From the NCBI GenBank assembly GCA_032719365.1, contig CM064867.1:62122136-62186135 (forward strand): a DNA stretch of 64,000 nucleotides, given 5' to 3'. The stretch is from Prinsepia uniflora (lineage: Eukaryota > Streptophyta > Magnoliopsida > Rosales > Rosaceae). Positions within the stretch are counted from its first letter, which is position 1; each line of letters starts with the position of its first letter. Shown in pieces: positions 1-10,636 of this stretch. Under the pieces are notes generated by a model that saw only the letters and a list, made by a program, of their open reading frames with translations, did not search any database and had not been told where the DNA came from. A program made the position numbers and the translations under genes.

Positions 1-1063
1 TTCAATTGATCCTTCCAGAAGCATCGTGGGATCCTCAGGAACAAAATCCCTAGTTCAATTTCATCAATCAAAGCCTCAAATCACTCGACTCAACTTCGAA
101 TTTCCTCCTCTGCTACCAAGTCCGTTCAGAGTGAATTGGGCACCAATTTCCTTCATTCCTTCGACGATTCTGATCGTGGCATTCCCAGAAAGCTGAAAGT
201 AGTCTCCAATTCGATCCTCAGGGCCTTAGGATTTAATTTCGAATTTTCCCTCTCAAACTCCCAAAATTTCGATTTTGATTTCAGCTCTCCCTCACTGTCC
301 CTCGTGTTTCCCAGTTATCACAGTCTTCTTAGTCTCTCAATTCTCTCAATTCTGCCGTGGGAAGGCAGCCAATTCCTCTAGCCCTCACACTCTCTCTGTT
401 TTTCAGTTGTTCACGGTTTAGAGGAACAAAGAGGATTAATGGATGCTTAATTTAGGCTAATGGTGATGATGATGCTGTAATGATGATGTTGGGAGAGAAA
501 CATGGATCAGGTTTTAGGGCTTAGATTAGGGGATGGGTGACACTTTTCACTCATCCAGGTGTGCACAGTCCCCGATTACTATTCATTATTTTAATATTAT
601 TTTAATCAGAGTCTCAGTTCGTTAATTCGTTCCCGTGACCATAACTTCGTCGTCGGAACTCCGATTTCGGCATGCCGCCTGTCATTGGATTCGTATCGAC
701 GAGACCTACGTAAGGGTCCTTGGCCCTCATCCATCAGACCTCCCGGTCAAAAAGTCAACATTTGGCCCCTATTATGCCAAATTACCAAAATGCCTCTCAA
801 CTTCCGAACATCAAACTTTCTCCTCGAATGTCGGAATCGAACGTGCCACATGTCTATGAACTCGTGACGTCCCGAACTACAACACGGTCATCGGTCAAAG
901 TCCGTTTGACCGCCCGATCAAAAAGTCAACATTTTGCCCACGACTAGGGGCAAAACGGTCATTTTGCACATTTTGTCCGATTTCGCCCTACTAACCACCA
1001 ATCAACCTCACTAATCAAGATTAGTCACTAACCCGATCCTGGAATTCGGGACAGGTCGTTACA
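1..1063 (-). mobile_element. Family A LTR, partial at window edge
   Basis: The right end matches the family A terminus (GGGACAGGTCGTTACA, the reverse of the TGTAACGACCT-type start), so the LTR lies on the minus strand and is cut by the window edge. The family palindrome is present at 531-556 in the form GGATGGGTGACA-CT-TTTCACTCATCC, followed by the W-box-like block (TTGACC, GTCAA) at about 745-930. No coding sequence is seen; the short open frames are not conserved between LTR copies. Confidence 0.8.
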
Positions 1064-2210
1064 CCATGAGCTCCCGAAAACAAAGCCGTGAGGGCGAGGC
1101 CCAAAGCGGACAATATGGTGCTAGATGAGTCGGGTCCTGACCGAGGAGGGTCGGGTCCTGACATGACCCATTTTGGGGTTGAATTGTACGAATATGAGGC
1201 TTGGGGTGGCTTCCACATGGAAATACGATTCGAATGGTGGTGGTTTGAGAGTGGGATAGTGGCTGGACATGGTGGGTCGTTGATAGGAAGGTGGCCATTT
1301 TTCAGCCATTTTCAGCCAAACCAAGCTTCTTTTCTTACCTTTGAACTCATTTTCGAATTCCTAAATTCGAGTAGGCTAAGATCCATGTGTGGATCATATC
1401 ATAATTTTTGGTGGTGTTTTGAAAAAAGTGGAAAAGCTTGAAGGTTAGCCGTAAATGGCAGTTTCTAGCTTGTGTCCAGTTAACCAGACGGTGGCACTAG
1501 TAGTGGCGCAGGTTGTCTTCTTCGGTTAGGTGGTGACATTAGCATGACATCAAGATGATGTGACTAGGTGATGTCATGATGACCTCACTAGGGGATGTCA
1601 ACCTGACGACAAGTACCACGTGGCAGGGCATGATAGGGACATGTGACAGAGGTGTTAGGTGCCACATCAGCGCCACGTGGCTGACATGTTAGGGACACAT
1701 TAGTGCCATGTGGTAGAAGGTGCCTGGTTGTCAGTACCACGTCAGTGCCACGTCAGTGTTGAGTCAACGCGCATGTAGCATAATAGGCGTGCATGGGCGC
1801 ACATGTAGACACTGTAGCCGCGCATAGGAATGTTGCTAGTCTTTCACCGGCTCGTGGAGCATGTGGGACAGTTCCACGACCCACGATAATGTATACCCCT
1901 ATGTTTTTGACCTTCGGGGTCCATTTTTGGTGGTTTGGGGGCCTTTCGAGGGCTGTTTGGAGCCTTTTGGAGGTAAATTCCATATCTATTTCCTAGTTTG
2001 GGGCGGGTTTCAGAACGAGGATCGGGGAAGTCTAAGCAGTGGTGTATTTCTAAGGTGCAGACTTAGTAGTTCCCTAGTTAGGGTGTTTGGACACTAGTTG
2101 GTGTAGTTTGACTTATGATACTCCTGAATGATTATAAACTACCCGCATGTTAAGACTTTACAAGGTATTTTCTGTGGTACTCTCTAGACGAGTTGAGATA
2201 TCGGATTAGG
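1064..2210. mobile_element. LTR-derived remnant with 5S-family LTR fragment
   Basis: Positions 1066-1142 resemble the 3' part of the Cassandra-like LTR found at 2566-2849 (CCCAAAGCGGACAATAT, ending GTCGGGTCCTGA), but without the 5S-like part. The rest resembles the promoter half of family B: repeats of TGATGTCA/TGACATCA at about 1540-1600 and of CCACGTGGC at about 1615-1760. No gene is recognisable. The Cassandra element at 2211 was inserted into this remnant, which continues at 2855-3060. Confidence 0.5.
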
Positions 2211-2491
2211 TGTCAAGACCTGACCTTCTCCAACAGGATATTGTCTGTTTTGGGCCTAGCCCTTACGGTTTTGTTCTCGGGAGCTCACGTGCAACTTCCC
2301 AGTGGGTCACCCATCTTGGAATTGCACTAGCCAAACTCGCTTAAATTTGGAGTTCCCAAGGAATCCAAAGTCAGTAAGCTCCCAAAAGGCCTCATGTTGG
2401 ATAGATGCCCCACACATATAAGGCGCATCCCCCAAATCTCCCCAAGCGATGTAGGATTGCTAACCATGCCCCTAAGGCGCGGGTCTTCACA
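2211..2491 (-). repeat. Cassandra 3' LTR
   Basis: On the minus strand this is the downstream LTR. It begins TGTGAAGACCCGCG and ends GGTCTTGACA. It carries the 5S-like segment with more changes than the other LTR (TTAAGCGAGTTTGGCTAG, AAGATGGGTGACC). Confidence 0.85.
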
Positions 2492-2549
2492 ATCCAACCC
2501 CCTTAGGACTTAGCATCCTCGCTGGCAAGCACAATTCCGGTCGGGGTTG

Positions 2550-2562
2550 GGCTCTGATACCA
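2550..2562 (-). other. Primer binding site of the Cassandra element
   Basis: TGGTATCAGAGCC on the minus strand matches the complement of the 3' end of plant initiator tRNA-Met. It lies three bases inside the 5' LTR, as expected for minus-strand DNA priming. Confidence 0.85.
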
Positions 2563-2565
2563 AAT

Positions 2566-2849
2566 TTTCACGACCCGACTTCTCCGACAGGATATTGTCC
2601 ACTTTGGGCCCAGCCCTCACGATTTTTTTCTCGGTAGCTCACGTGCAACTTCCGAGTGGGTCACCCATCCTAGGATTGCACCAGCCCAAACTCGCTTAAC
2701 TTTGGAGTTCCGAAGCAATCCAAAGCCAGTGAGCTCCCAAAAAGCATCATGTTGGATAGATGCGCACTCACACATATAAGGCGCATCCCTCATATCTCCC
2801 TGGGCGATGTGAGATTGCTAACCATGGCCCCAAGGCATGAGTCCTGACA
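2566..2849 (-). repeat. Cassandra 5' LTR with 5S-like promoter segment
   Basis: On the minus strand it begins TGTCAGGACTCATG and ends GGTCGTGAAA, where the last bases have decayed from the expected GTGACA. The 5S-like block retains elements matching the internal control region of 5S rRNA genes (GAACTCCAAAGTTAAGCG and GGATGGGTGACC), the presumed RNA polymerase III promoter of Cassandra. Confidence 0.85.
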
Positions 2850-2854
2850 TTAGG

Positions 2855-3060
2855 ACTCTAGATGAGTCAGGATTACAGATTGGATCTCCAGGCGGGTCGA
2901 GGTACTTAAAAAGGACTCTGGTGTGAGTCGGGTTTTCGATAAAGTACTCAAGCAGAAGTAATGGAGTCGATGAGTTACCGGTTAGGCATGGCTGTTAGCC
3001 AAGGGTATTCTCAGTGATTGAGTTAATTTATTGCCATGGGTTACGACCGGGGTTAGGACG
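2855..3060. mobile_element. Continuation of LTR-derived remnant
   Basis: This is the right-hand continuation of the sequence interrupted by the Cassandra element. It contains spaced repeats of GAGTCRGG and GACTC but no reading frame or gene family that I recognise. It ends where the family B LTR begins. Confidence 0.35.
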
Positions 3061-4950
3061 TGTAACAACCCGACCCGTAATTACGGGATTTAGGGGAATT
3101 TTCTAGGCTTTTTTAGGAATTTACAGGATTTATTTAGGCTAGATGTACAGTTTTTTCCTTGGAGTTTTTCTTGGATTACTAAATAGGGGAAGGGAATTTT
3201 GGTCATGGGAAAATATGGGATATTTCGGGAGTGGATAAGGTTGGGTTTGGATTGGATTTCACCCTCACTCTTTCTCTTTCCTGTGCACATACAAACACAC
3301 ACAACAAACACTCACAAATCACCCATTCTTCCTATCTTCATTTAGATATGGATTTGGACCAAACCATGGTCGGAAATAGCTTCTAGGGACCTTCACGATC
3401 ACGTAGAGCTCAGGGTGGAAGGTGGTCGATGTTGGGATTACATAGTTTGAGAAAGGAAAATTTGGTCGAAATTTTGAGAGCACATAACTAGCATCCAAGT
3501 AATATTTTTGATGGTTTAAGTTTTGGATTCCTGGGCTTGAATAGATGAATTTTTACTATTAGAACATCTTATTTGGTTGTGAAATTAGGGAGATATGGAG
3601 GTTTGAAGTGTTGGGCTTCAATGGAGTTTTCTAGCTGGCCAACGACAATAGCCACAACGGCGACTGCGACAGCATGTTCGTCTTTTCCAGCGAGCAGGTG
3701 ACGTCAATTGACATCATGATGACATCTCTAGGTGAAGTCATGATGACATCATTTGACACGTGGCAGGTGCCACATGGCAGGGATGGGTTGGTGCCATATG
3801 GCAAGGGTGGGTTGGTGCCACGTGGCATGGTGCACGTGCTAGGACTGTTAGAATGTGTCAGGTACCACGTGGCAGCGTACCACGTGGTAGGGGTCAGTGG
3901 GCGATGTGGCAGGGGTGCCACGTGGTTGTTGGCTAGTGGTGCCACATGGCACGTGTTAGGTGGTGCCACATGGCAAGTGTGTAAGCATGAGGTCCACGTG
4001 GCAAAGCCATGTTAGCAAGGGCGGACGTTAACGGCTGATGTCATGCACGTGGAACGACGCGTGGGAGCTAATTTTGAGGTGGGACTAGTCTTTTTAGAAA
4101 GGTTTTGATATCCTAAATCCAATAGTGGTGGTTTCAGGTCCATCGGTGGTGGTTTCAGGTCCATCAGAGGTCGTTTGATGGTAGTTTTAAGGGTTTCTCT
4201 TTTCAAGAAGCGTGTTTGGGACGTGTTTTCAATTCTAGAGTTTTTGGGGGTTTCACGTATGGACTTATATAGATTGTTGGTGACCATCTGGTGTGACTTT
4301 TATAAGCTAGGACACCCCCGAGACTTTAGATTAGCTTACGACTCGGGATTTGGGCAATCAACTGTTGCATACCATCGGGTACTGTGAGTGGATATTTTCT
4401 TTCATAAATGTGACAGATGCATATTTACATATTTCTATGGTTTTGGTCTATGGTTTGGATGTTTATGATTTGGTTAGGGTTATGGTTATTTTTTCTGGAT
4501 AAATGGCTGATTTTGGAATGTGTATTTGGTTGTGTTTCTAGACACAGGTTTTATGGTATTTTTGAAAAAAGTCGAATTTTGCGCTGGTGCTTGGGAGGCA
4601 AATGTTTTGGGATGGTGTCCGGATTAAAATGTATTTTGGTAAACTATTTTCTGGTTTGGTCAACCTTAGGCGATTAGATCGCTATTACAGAGTTAGACTC
4701 TGATGCTTCCCAGGGATGGACTCGGACGTGGTTTGAGTTGGACTAGACACGTGCCGGCGGAGATGAACTCCGCAGGATCCGTAGTGTCTACAGGTAGTAC
4801 TGATGGGATGCTAGGTGGACTAGCGTGACAATGTTGACTTTATTTGTTGGTTGGACCAGCAGGATGGTGGTTGATATGTTTTGACTTATGGGGTGTCCAG
4901 TGGTTTCCAATAATGATTTATAACTGGGGTTTTCAGGGAAATTTGGGTCA
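3061..4950 (+). mobile_element. Family B LTR, 3' end missing
   Basis: It starts TGTAACAACCCGACCC and aligns over long stretches with 22975-24598: the leader TTTATTTAGGCTAGATG, the ACAAACACACACAACAAAC tract and the CACGATCACGTAGA block. The end typical of the family (GTCAGACGNNNNCAGG, then GGGTCNTGTCA) is absent. Similarity fades at about 4950, where AT-rich unrelated DNA begins, so the LTR is truncated. The promoter half is packed with CRE-like TGACATCATGATGACATC and G-box-like CCACGTGG repeats. It carries no coding sequence. Confidence 0.65.
3690..3990. repeat. Dense CRE-like and G-box-like motif array
   Basis: Within about 300 bp there are several TGACATCA/TGATGTCA copies (a direct run at about 3708-3755), followed by repeated GGTGCCACGTGGCA-type palindromes, some decayed to CCACATGG or CCATATGG. 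CACGTG is the G-box core bound by plant bZIP and bHLH factors. A shorter version of the array is at 23765-23880 in the other family B LTR and another at 1540-1760. Confidence 0.55.
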
Positions 4951-5475
4951 GGGGTGTAATGATCTGGATCTCGAGGAAATGTAAATGCGGGAAATAGAAA
5001 TATAAAAAGAATTTTGCCCTTATAAATTCAAATAGTGGGTTTTTTTTATAGGGATGTCTTTTGGGAATTTGGAGATGTCTATTACAAATGTCTCGGGATC
5101 CTGAGTTTGTAGGCAGGTGATATGCCAAAATTGGAGGTTGTATGAGGTACATGAGTTTTAATAGAGACGATGTCTTATAAAAAAGTGTCGTATAATGGTG
5201 CATTAGACGATGCTTTTTGTGTGAAAGTATCGGCTGATGCAATATCAGACAACACTTTTTCGGCAAAAGCGTCGTCTATGATAACATAGACAACAATTTT
5301 TTTTAATGAGATGTTGTGTAATATACTTTTAGACGACAATTTTTTATAATTAAGACAACAATAATTCACTGTTGTATGGAAGTTTTTAATCTTATTAAAA
5401 GATGACATTTGTGTGCCAATTCTTCCGGCACTTGTCGTCGATTCACATATAAAAAATTTCAATCAATAATAACAA
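4950..5475. mobile_element. Possible CACTA-like subterminal repeat block
   Basis: From about 5160 there are short direct and inverted copies of an AGACGAC-type motif: TAGACGATGC, AAAGCGTCGTCTATG, ATAGACAACAATTTT, TAGACGACAATTTTTTA, ACTTGTCGTCG. Such arrays resemble subterminal repeats of plant CACTA (En/Spm) elements. No CACTA terminus or 3-bp TSD could be placed, so the class is a guess. No coding sequence. Confidence 0.3.
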
Positions 5476-7664
5476 ATCGATTAAACATGATTCTTATATT
5501 AAATCAAATTAAAGCAAAAAAGATAGTCATACATTGCAATCCGAAAAGTAAGAGTTAGCTATATAGCTAAGTACATGTTTAGGCCATGCAAACCAATACT
5601 GTACAAGGACAAATCCCTACTGACTTCACTGTGTCTAGTGAAAAAGCACAATCGTCACTACTGTACATGTCCAGTACAATCGTCCCTACTGTACATGTTG
5701 GTCTTTTAATAATAGTGAAAAAGCTTGTACATTCGTCACTTCGTCTTTCAAACTCATATGCAAACATAAATTGATTAGTCTTCATATATATAAATAATAA
5801 GTTTCTATAACACAATGAACTTATAAATGACACCGCATTTAGTACAAACTTCAGTCCAGTCAAGATCAATCACATCAGACCAAAAGGGAAACTTTCAAAA
5901 TTTTGTTTAAAAAGCACACCACATTTGGTACAAAATAAAAGCATCCCAATTTTGCGTATGTAGGTGCACGCACACAAACTCTTAGTAGTCAAATGTCCTA
6001 TGCAATAGCAGCACGTACATATCATTCTTCAGGCATACAACAAGCACACCAGAGGGAAACTTTCAAAAATCTGTTCAAGCATACTAACAATTTTGAAGTA
6101 TAAACAATTCAGAATAGCATAACAGCACAAGTACACAGGTCGAAGAGTTCGTTTGATTATCTATCCATTCATGTGTATGTGTAAGAATTTATAAACCTGC
6201 AGGTAAAAGATTTCATCCATAAGTCCCGCAACCTTAATCACTAACACCAGAGCCTCCCTATCTCCATATATGAGCCCTATTAACTACAACAAGAAACAAA
6301 ATATACTGAACTTCACTTCAACGAGCCAACCAACAAAATAAGCCAGCTCCTCATCCTATTATATAAGTTTTCAACCCTAGTCTTTGAACTGTTTCAACAA
6401 ATGACCAATCTTTTTAATAGCCATATTTTCCGCCTTAAAAAAAAAATTGTAACTGAGAGACCTTTCAGTAGAGTCAGAAGTATCACATATACACAGAGGT
6501 ATGGGATGAATATTAATTCCAATCACATATACATAGAGGTAAGGGATGAATATTAATCCCTGCAGCTCTAAATAGATTTGAACTTAAGTTACAAATCTAC
6601 TGGGTTTCTGAGCTAGATTCTATGTAAACCACAACCCTAATCAATTTCATTACTTCCTCTCAAAATACATGCACCTGAGACCCAACCTATTTGTTGCAAG
6701 TCCTTTGAATCAATTTATCAACAGAATAGAAACCAATTCCTGAGTTTCAATACGCTTACAAAGAAATGCATGTCAAATTAAAACAAACCAAGGAGGATGC
6801 ACCTGAGAATTGGTTGTACCAATGACGCGATCAACTTCTATAAAAAAAAAACTCAAAATGGAAGAGGGAGATGATTATGGAACACAAACACCTAAACCAA
6901 ATCAGTTAGAGTGAACATGATTGAACTGCACTCAAAATAGATGTAAAAGGGGAAGTATTAATTGACCATGTTAATTTGTAAACACTTCGAATGTTCTCTT
7001 GGCTGAAATATTTCTCAATTCCCTGTAATGACAACATTTTACCCAGATTCTGAATGAAAAATTGAAATGTTCAACCATAGTCAGTCACAAATTTAACAAT
7101 TTCCACTTTATTACAGCTTCATCGAGCAACCATAAGTACAAATCTGAAAATACCCCATCTTACTTTATCGAACTCTTAGCATCATTACATTTTCAAAAAA
7201 TTAGAAAAAAGGGGGCCACCAAACTAAAACCATATGTTTGTAATTCAAACTACTGTATAAATGTCTTAAAAACCAGGAAAAAAATTGAAATTTTCATATG
7301 CTAGATAAAAAAATAGACCAATGATTCCATTATAAGTAAAAGACCATTCTTTGAGAAAAATAAAAAAGACCAACCCACCATGCCTAGTAGTAAAAATAGA
7401 CACCTACCATAAACTTATAACAGCTCATAAACCTCATTTTATGTTAAATTGGGCAAAAAAAAAATTGCACACAATTCAAAAGATACCGAAACTCATTATA
7501 AAATGCTTTGTTCTGCTTCCTAACTAAAACCAGCTGTAACTCAAATTATAGTAAAAAAAAAAAACACGGAAACTGAAGATAAAATTGAAACTTTAAAGCA
7601 TCAGCACAAATAACATCATAATGAGGCTAAGATAAATCATGCATAGATAACGACACACTGGATT
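5476..7664. other. AT-rich stretch without recognisable gene
   Basis: The sequence is AT-rich with several A runs and no open frame above about 96 codons. A repeated GTACAAGGACAAATCCCTACTG-type motif occurs at about 5596-5690, and a repeated CACATATACANAGAGGTANGGGATGAATATTAAT occurs at about 6484-6560. Splice-like signals on the minus strand suggest it may be intronic or decayed genic DNA linked to the HNH fragment at 9990, but no exon can be identified. Confidence 0.4.
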
Positions 7665-7669
7665 AGGTG

Positions 7670-8246
7670 TGTTGAATCAAAAATCGAACCCGCCGCGAAA
7701 AGTCCTCACAATTCCTGCAAATAACAAACAATTAGCTATCGTTGCCTCGATCGATTTACCCAGGGGGTTGTTCGACCAAGAACACTCTGATGCCCAAGTT
7801 AACTTTGAGAGAGGAAAAAGATATACTTCGAAACGAACAATCGACGTACCTTGAAAATGAAATATGTTCCGCTATTTATAGGAAAATCTTGGAAGCCTCA
7901 GAACGTTCTGATTGGTCGGTTGAATTTGTAATTAATAAATAATATATTATTAATTAAATATATTATTTAATAATTATAATAATAGCTCATTATGATAATT
8001 ATTGTGTTTTAATATCAATATTTAATTGTTTGTTATTAAGAATAATGACAATTAACTCTCAGAGAGAATATTAATATTACGGAGACTTTTAACCCGATTA
8101 AATAACGTATTTAGCTGGTAAATAGATTATTTAATGTATGAGTGTTTTCAAATGATCAGTGTTATTGACAGAGGCAATTTGATCATTTTGAGAATTATGG
8201 GCCACGTGACAACTCCACAATTTTTTGGATGATTTTGGGTTCCACA
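7670..8246 (-). mobile_element. 577-bp solo LTR of another family
   Basis: The segment starts TGTTGAATC and ends GGTTCCACA (TG...CA) and is flanked by a perfect 5-bp TSD, AGGTG, at 7665-7669 and 8247-8251. On the minus strand it holds a TATA box, CTATAAATAG (about 7882-7873), followed by the kind of leader seen near the 3' end of plant LTRs (AACTTGGGCATCAGAGTG). No internal region or second LTR is present, so it is a solo LTR. It is unrelated to family A. Confidence 0.85.
7873..7882 (-). promoter_or_regulatory. TATA box of the 577-bp solo LTR
   Basis: CTATAAATAG on the minus strand is a good plant TATA box. It is positioned so that transcription would start inside the LTR and run toward its 3' end at 7670. 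Confidence 0.55.
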
Positions 8247-8251
8247 AGGTG

Positions 8252-9985
8252 TAATACTTACTTGGAGCTGATTCACTTTAATATGTTGTTTGCAGTAACT
8301 CGGTTGTTTTAAAGCACCAAATCAATATGCGGACAGCTCAAGAAGATCCATGTCGCGACCTGCATTTCAAAGCAATATGCCATCACTTAGTTGCTACTAC
8401 ATTAGTTGAAATTGCTGCAAGAGAATTCACAAGTTTTTGGGGTTTCTTGGGATTACCTGAAACCTGACGATAAGAACTTTTCTGAATGAGCTCAGCTCTA
8501 GAAAACTCAGTCCAGTTTCTTTTTAATCGATTAATTGTTGAATATAGTACGCAAGAGAAAAATATGCTTTACTAGAAAGTAAGATGTAATTTCTCATCAT
8601 CTCATGTAAAAGTAAAATAGCATCTCTATTGTTGAAGGTAGTATACAGAAACGAGACAAGCAAGTTTAATACCAGCTTCAATAATGATTTGAATCCAAAT
8701 AAGAGCATGAGAATCATAAAAAAGGAAATGAGATGCAAAATAGTGAATTACTAACATTGATGTTAAATTTTTAATTGCAGACTACAAGAGCCAAAGATGG
8801 TGCAACAGTAGGAAAGAGTGAATAGGATTATTTAATTTACAGTACAAGGGTCTACTGCAAACCAAGATTTCACAAACAAAGATGGCTCTACATTTATATC
8901 TCGCTGATGATGCTGCCATCATTAGATATCAGTTTGCTAATTGGGTTAAAATAACTCTAGTAGTGTAGTTATTCTGAAATTCTTTATATATCAGCAATCT
9001 ATAAAGGAATCTAATCCGTACTTACATGTACCAGTGATATTCAAAGATGCAGGGTGAGAGATATCAACCAAAAATAAGATACAATGCTCATGTAAATAAC
9101 CCAAGGTTCCAAAGAGGAACGAAGTCCATGCCTATAAAACCTGACAATTATCAAGGGTACTTGGTCCTCCCTGAAATGTGACAACATAGAAAGTCAAGCC
9201 TCCAGAAGTAGTTTCAGAGATCATGGGCATGAGGAAACGAAAATAACGAAGTAAATGTACAACTATTAGCTATCAAGACTCGAAGAGTATAACATTAGAT
9301 AGGGATATGGCACAGCATCCCATTTCCCAAACCACAAGCATCACATAAGGCATAGATAAACATCTTCCATGTTGGTTTTTAGACTCTGACATAAATCTTC
9401 CGCACTAAGACCATAAAATCATTTTCCAATCTCCATGTAAGAGATTGCTGAATGAGCATCTACTTGAAACATGCTAAGTAGCTTCTCTTTGGGAACTGAT
9501 GTCTAAGCCAGCATATATTCATTCCTTGATTATACTTAGGGCCTTATCAATCCTATAATTTGGTACTACCTAATATGTGCCAAATTGGTGAATAAATTAC
9601 AGGCTGATTACGCTTGTGTTACAGTCAGGTAAAGATAATATACATAATGTATGATACTCTCACTAATGGCACACTAGATGGAAAATAAATAACCCAAATT
9701 TAATAGTCTTGGACTAAAAGAATGACACTCAATTAAGTGCAGAGCCAAAGGGGATCCAGGGTCCCTCCTTCAGCGTGCATCTTCTTTCGAAAGGGCAAGA
9801 AATAATATGATTCCAGAACGCAACAATTAATAAAGGTAAGAAATTTGACTTGTAATATATCAAATGCATGCAAACCACCTCACAAAATTCCAAGAACAAA
9901 CCAAACCAGCAATGCCCATAAGGGTCAACACACAAAAAACCTTAACAACTGGTGAATTTTTCAAAGGGCTGCAAGAAAGAGGAGG
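8252..9985. other. AT-rich non-coding stretch
   Basis: No gene is recognised. Possible acceptor sites are present on both strands (for example TTTTTAATTGCAG at about 8770 on the plus strand and TTTGAAATGCAG near 8365 on the minus strand), but no flanking exon has family similarity that I can name. It may be decayed intronic sequence between exons of the HNH-like gene. Confidence 0.35.
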
Positions 9986-9989
9986 AATT

Positions 9990-10075
9990 ACCTTAGAGTA
10001 AGGCACAATGTGATCATAATCATGACAGAGGCAACCTGTGCAACCCACGATGAGTAATAGCATCCTCCTCATCAT
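9990..10075 (-). pseudogene. HNH endonuclease domain exon fragment
   Basis: The minus-strand frame reads VGCTGCLCHDYDHIVPYSK and then meets a donor-like site, AAG/GTAATT, at 9991/9990. Cys-x-Cys followed by Y-D-H-I-V-P-x-S-K is characteristic of the HNH nuclease fold in a small plant protein family of unknown function; the His of DH is the expected catalytic base. Upstream of this exon the DNA becomes LTR (10086 onward), so the 5' part of the gene is missing. I could not find the exon that should follow (GG..NCQ...R.N in the family). I regard it as a gene remnant. If transcribed RNA joined it to exons outside the LTR stack it could still be a living gene. Confidence 0.45.
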
Positions 10076-10085
10076 TCGACTCTTC

Positions 10086-10357
10086 TGTTGTCATGACTAT
10101 TAATGTTATGCATAATGGTTTTTTACACATTTTACGCGGTCATGGACTCTGTTATGTTATATTTGGGATTTAAACGGTTCTTATATGCTTCCATAGTCTT
10201 GGAAAACGGAGGGTAAAATGTTATGTTTCAAACTATGTTTTTTAAACTATTTATTTTTGTCCACTCACACGGTTTTCATGGTTTTCATAACCATCTAGGC
10301 TCATTGCACGAAGTTTTGCAAATCGAGAGGTGGAAGCATGAATGATAAGCCTGATAT
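10086..10357 (+). mobile_element. LTR tail fragment
   Basis: It contains the family A/B 3' module (GGAAAACGGAGGGTAAAATG, TTTGTCCACTCACACGG, then an AG acceptor-like site CATCTAGG) but not the LTR end. It is truncated at both sides. The family A LTR at 10358 was inserted into it. Confidence 0.6.
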
Positions 10358-10636
10358 TGTAACGACCCGTCCCGAATTTCCGGATTAGATTAGTGAGTAA
10401 TCGTGGATTAGCAGTACTAATCGGGGATTAGTCGAGAATCGCGGGCAGACAATGTAAAATGACGGTTTTGCCTCTAGGAATGGGTAAAAAGTTGACTTTT
10501 AAACCGAGTGGTCAAATGGACTTTGATCGATGACCGTGACGTAGATCGGGTCATTACGAGTCTGTCGACAGGCGTCACGTCAAAATCGGAGGTTCAACGG
10601 GAAAGTTATGGGTCTAGGAAATTTTATGACACTATT

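Larger units (their letters stand above)
2211..2849 (-). mobile_element. Complete Cassandra-type TRIM retrotransposon
   Basis: Two LTRs of about 281 bp (2211-2491) and 284 bp (2566-2849) flank an internal region of only about 74 bp. On the minus strand the internal region starts with a primer binding site, TGGTATCAGAGCC (2562-2550), complementary to initiator tRNA-Met, and ends in a purine-rich tract (AAGGGGGTTGG). The TSD TTAGG is perfect at 2206-2210 and 2850-2854. Each LTR contains a stretch resembling 5S rRNA, for example CCAAAGTTAAGCGAGTTTGG and AGGATGGGTGACC (about 2640-2715 and 2283-2355). LTRs carrying 5S-derived promoter sequence define the Cassandra TRIM family. It has no coding capacity and must be mobilised in trans. 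Confidence 0.9.

Noticed and set aside
2283..2715. 5S rRNA gene
   Set aside because: Only the part around the internal control region matches, it is embedded twice in identical LTR positions, and flanks show a Cassandra element. It is not a functional 5S gene.
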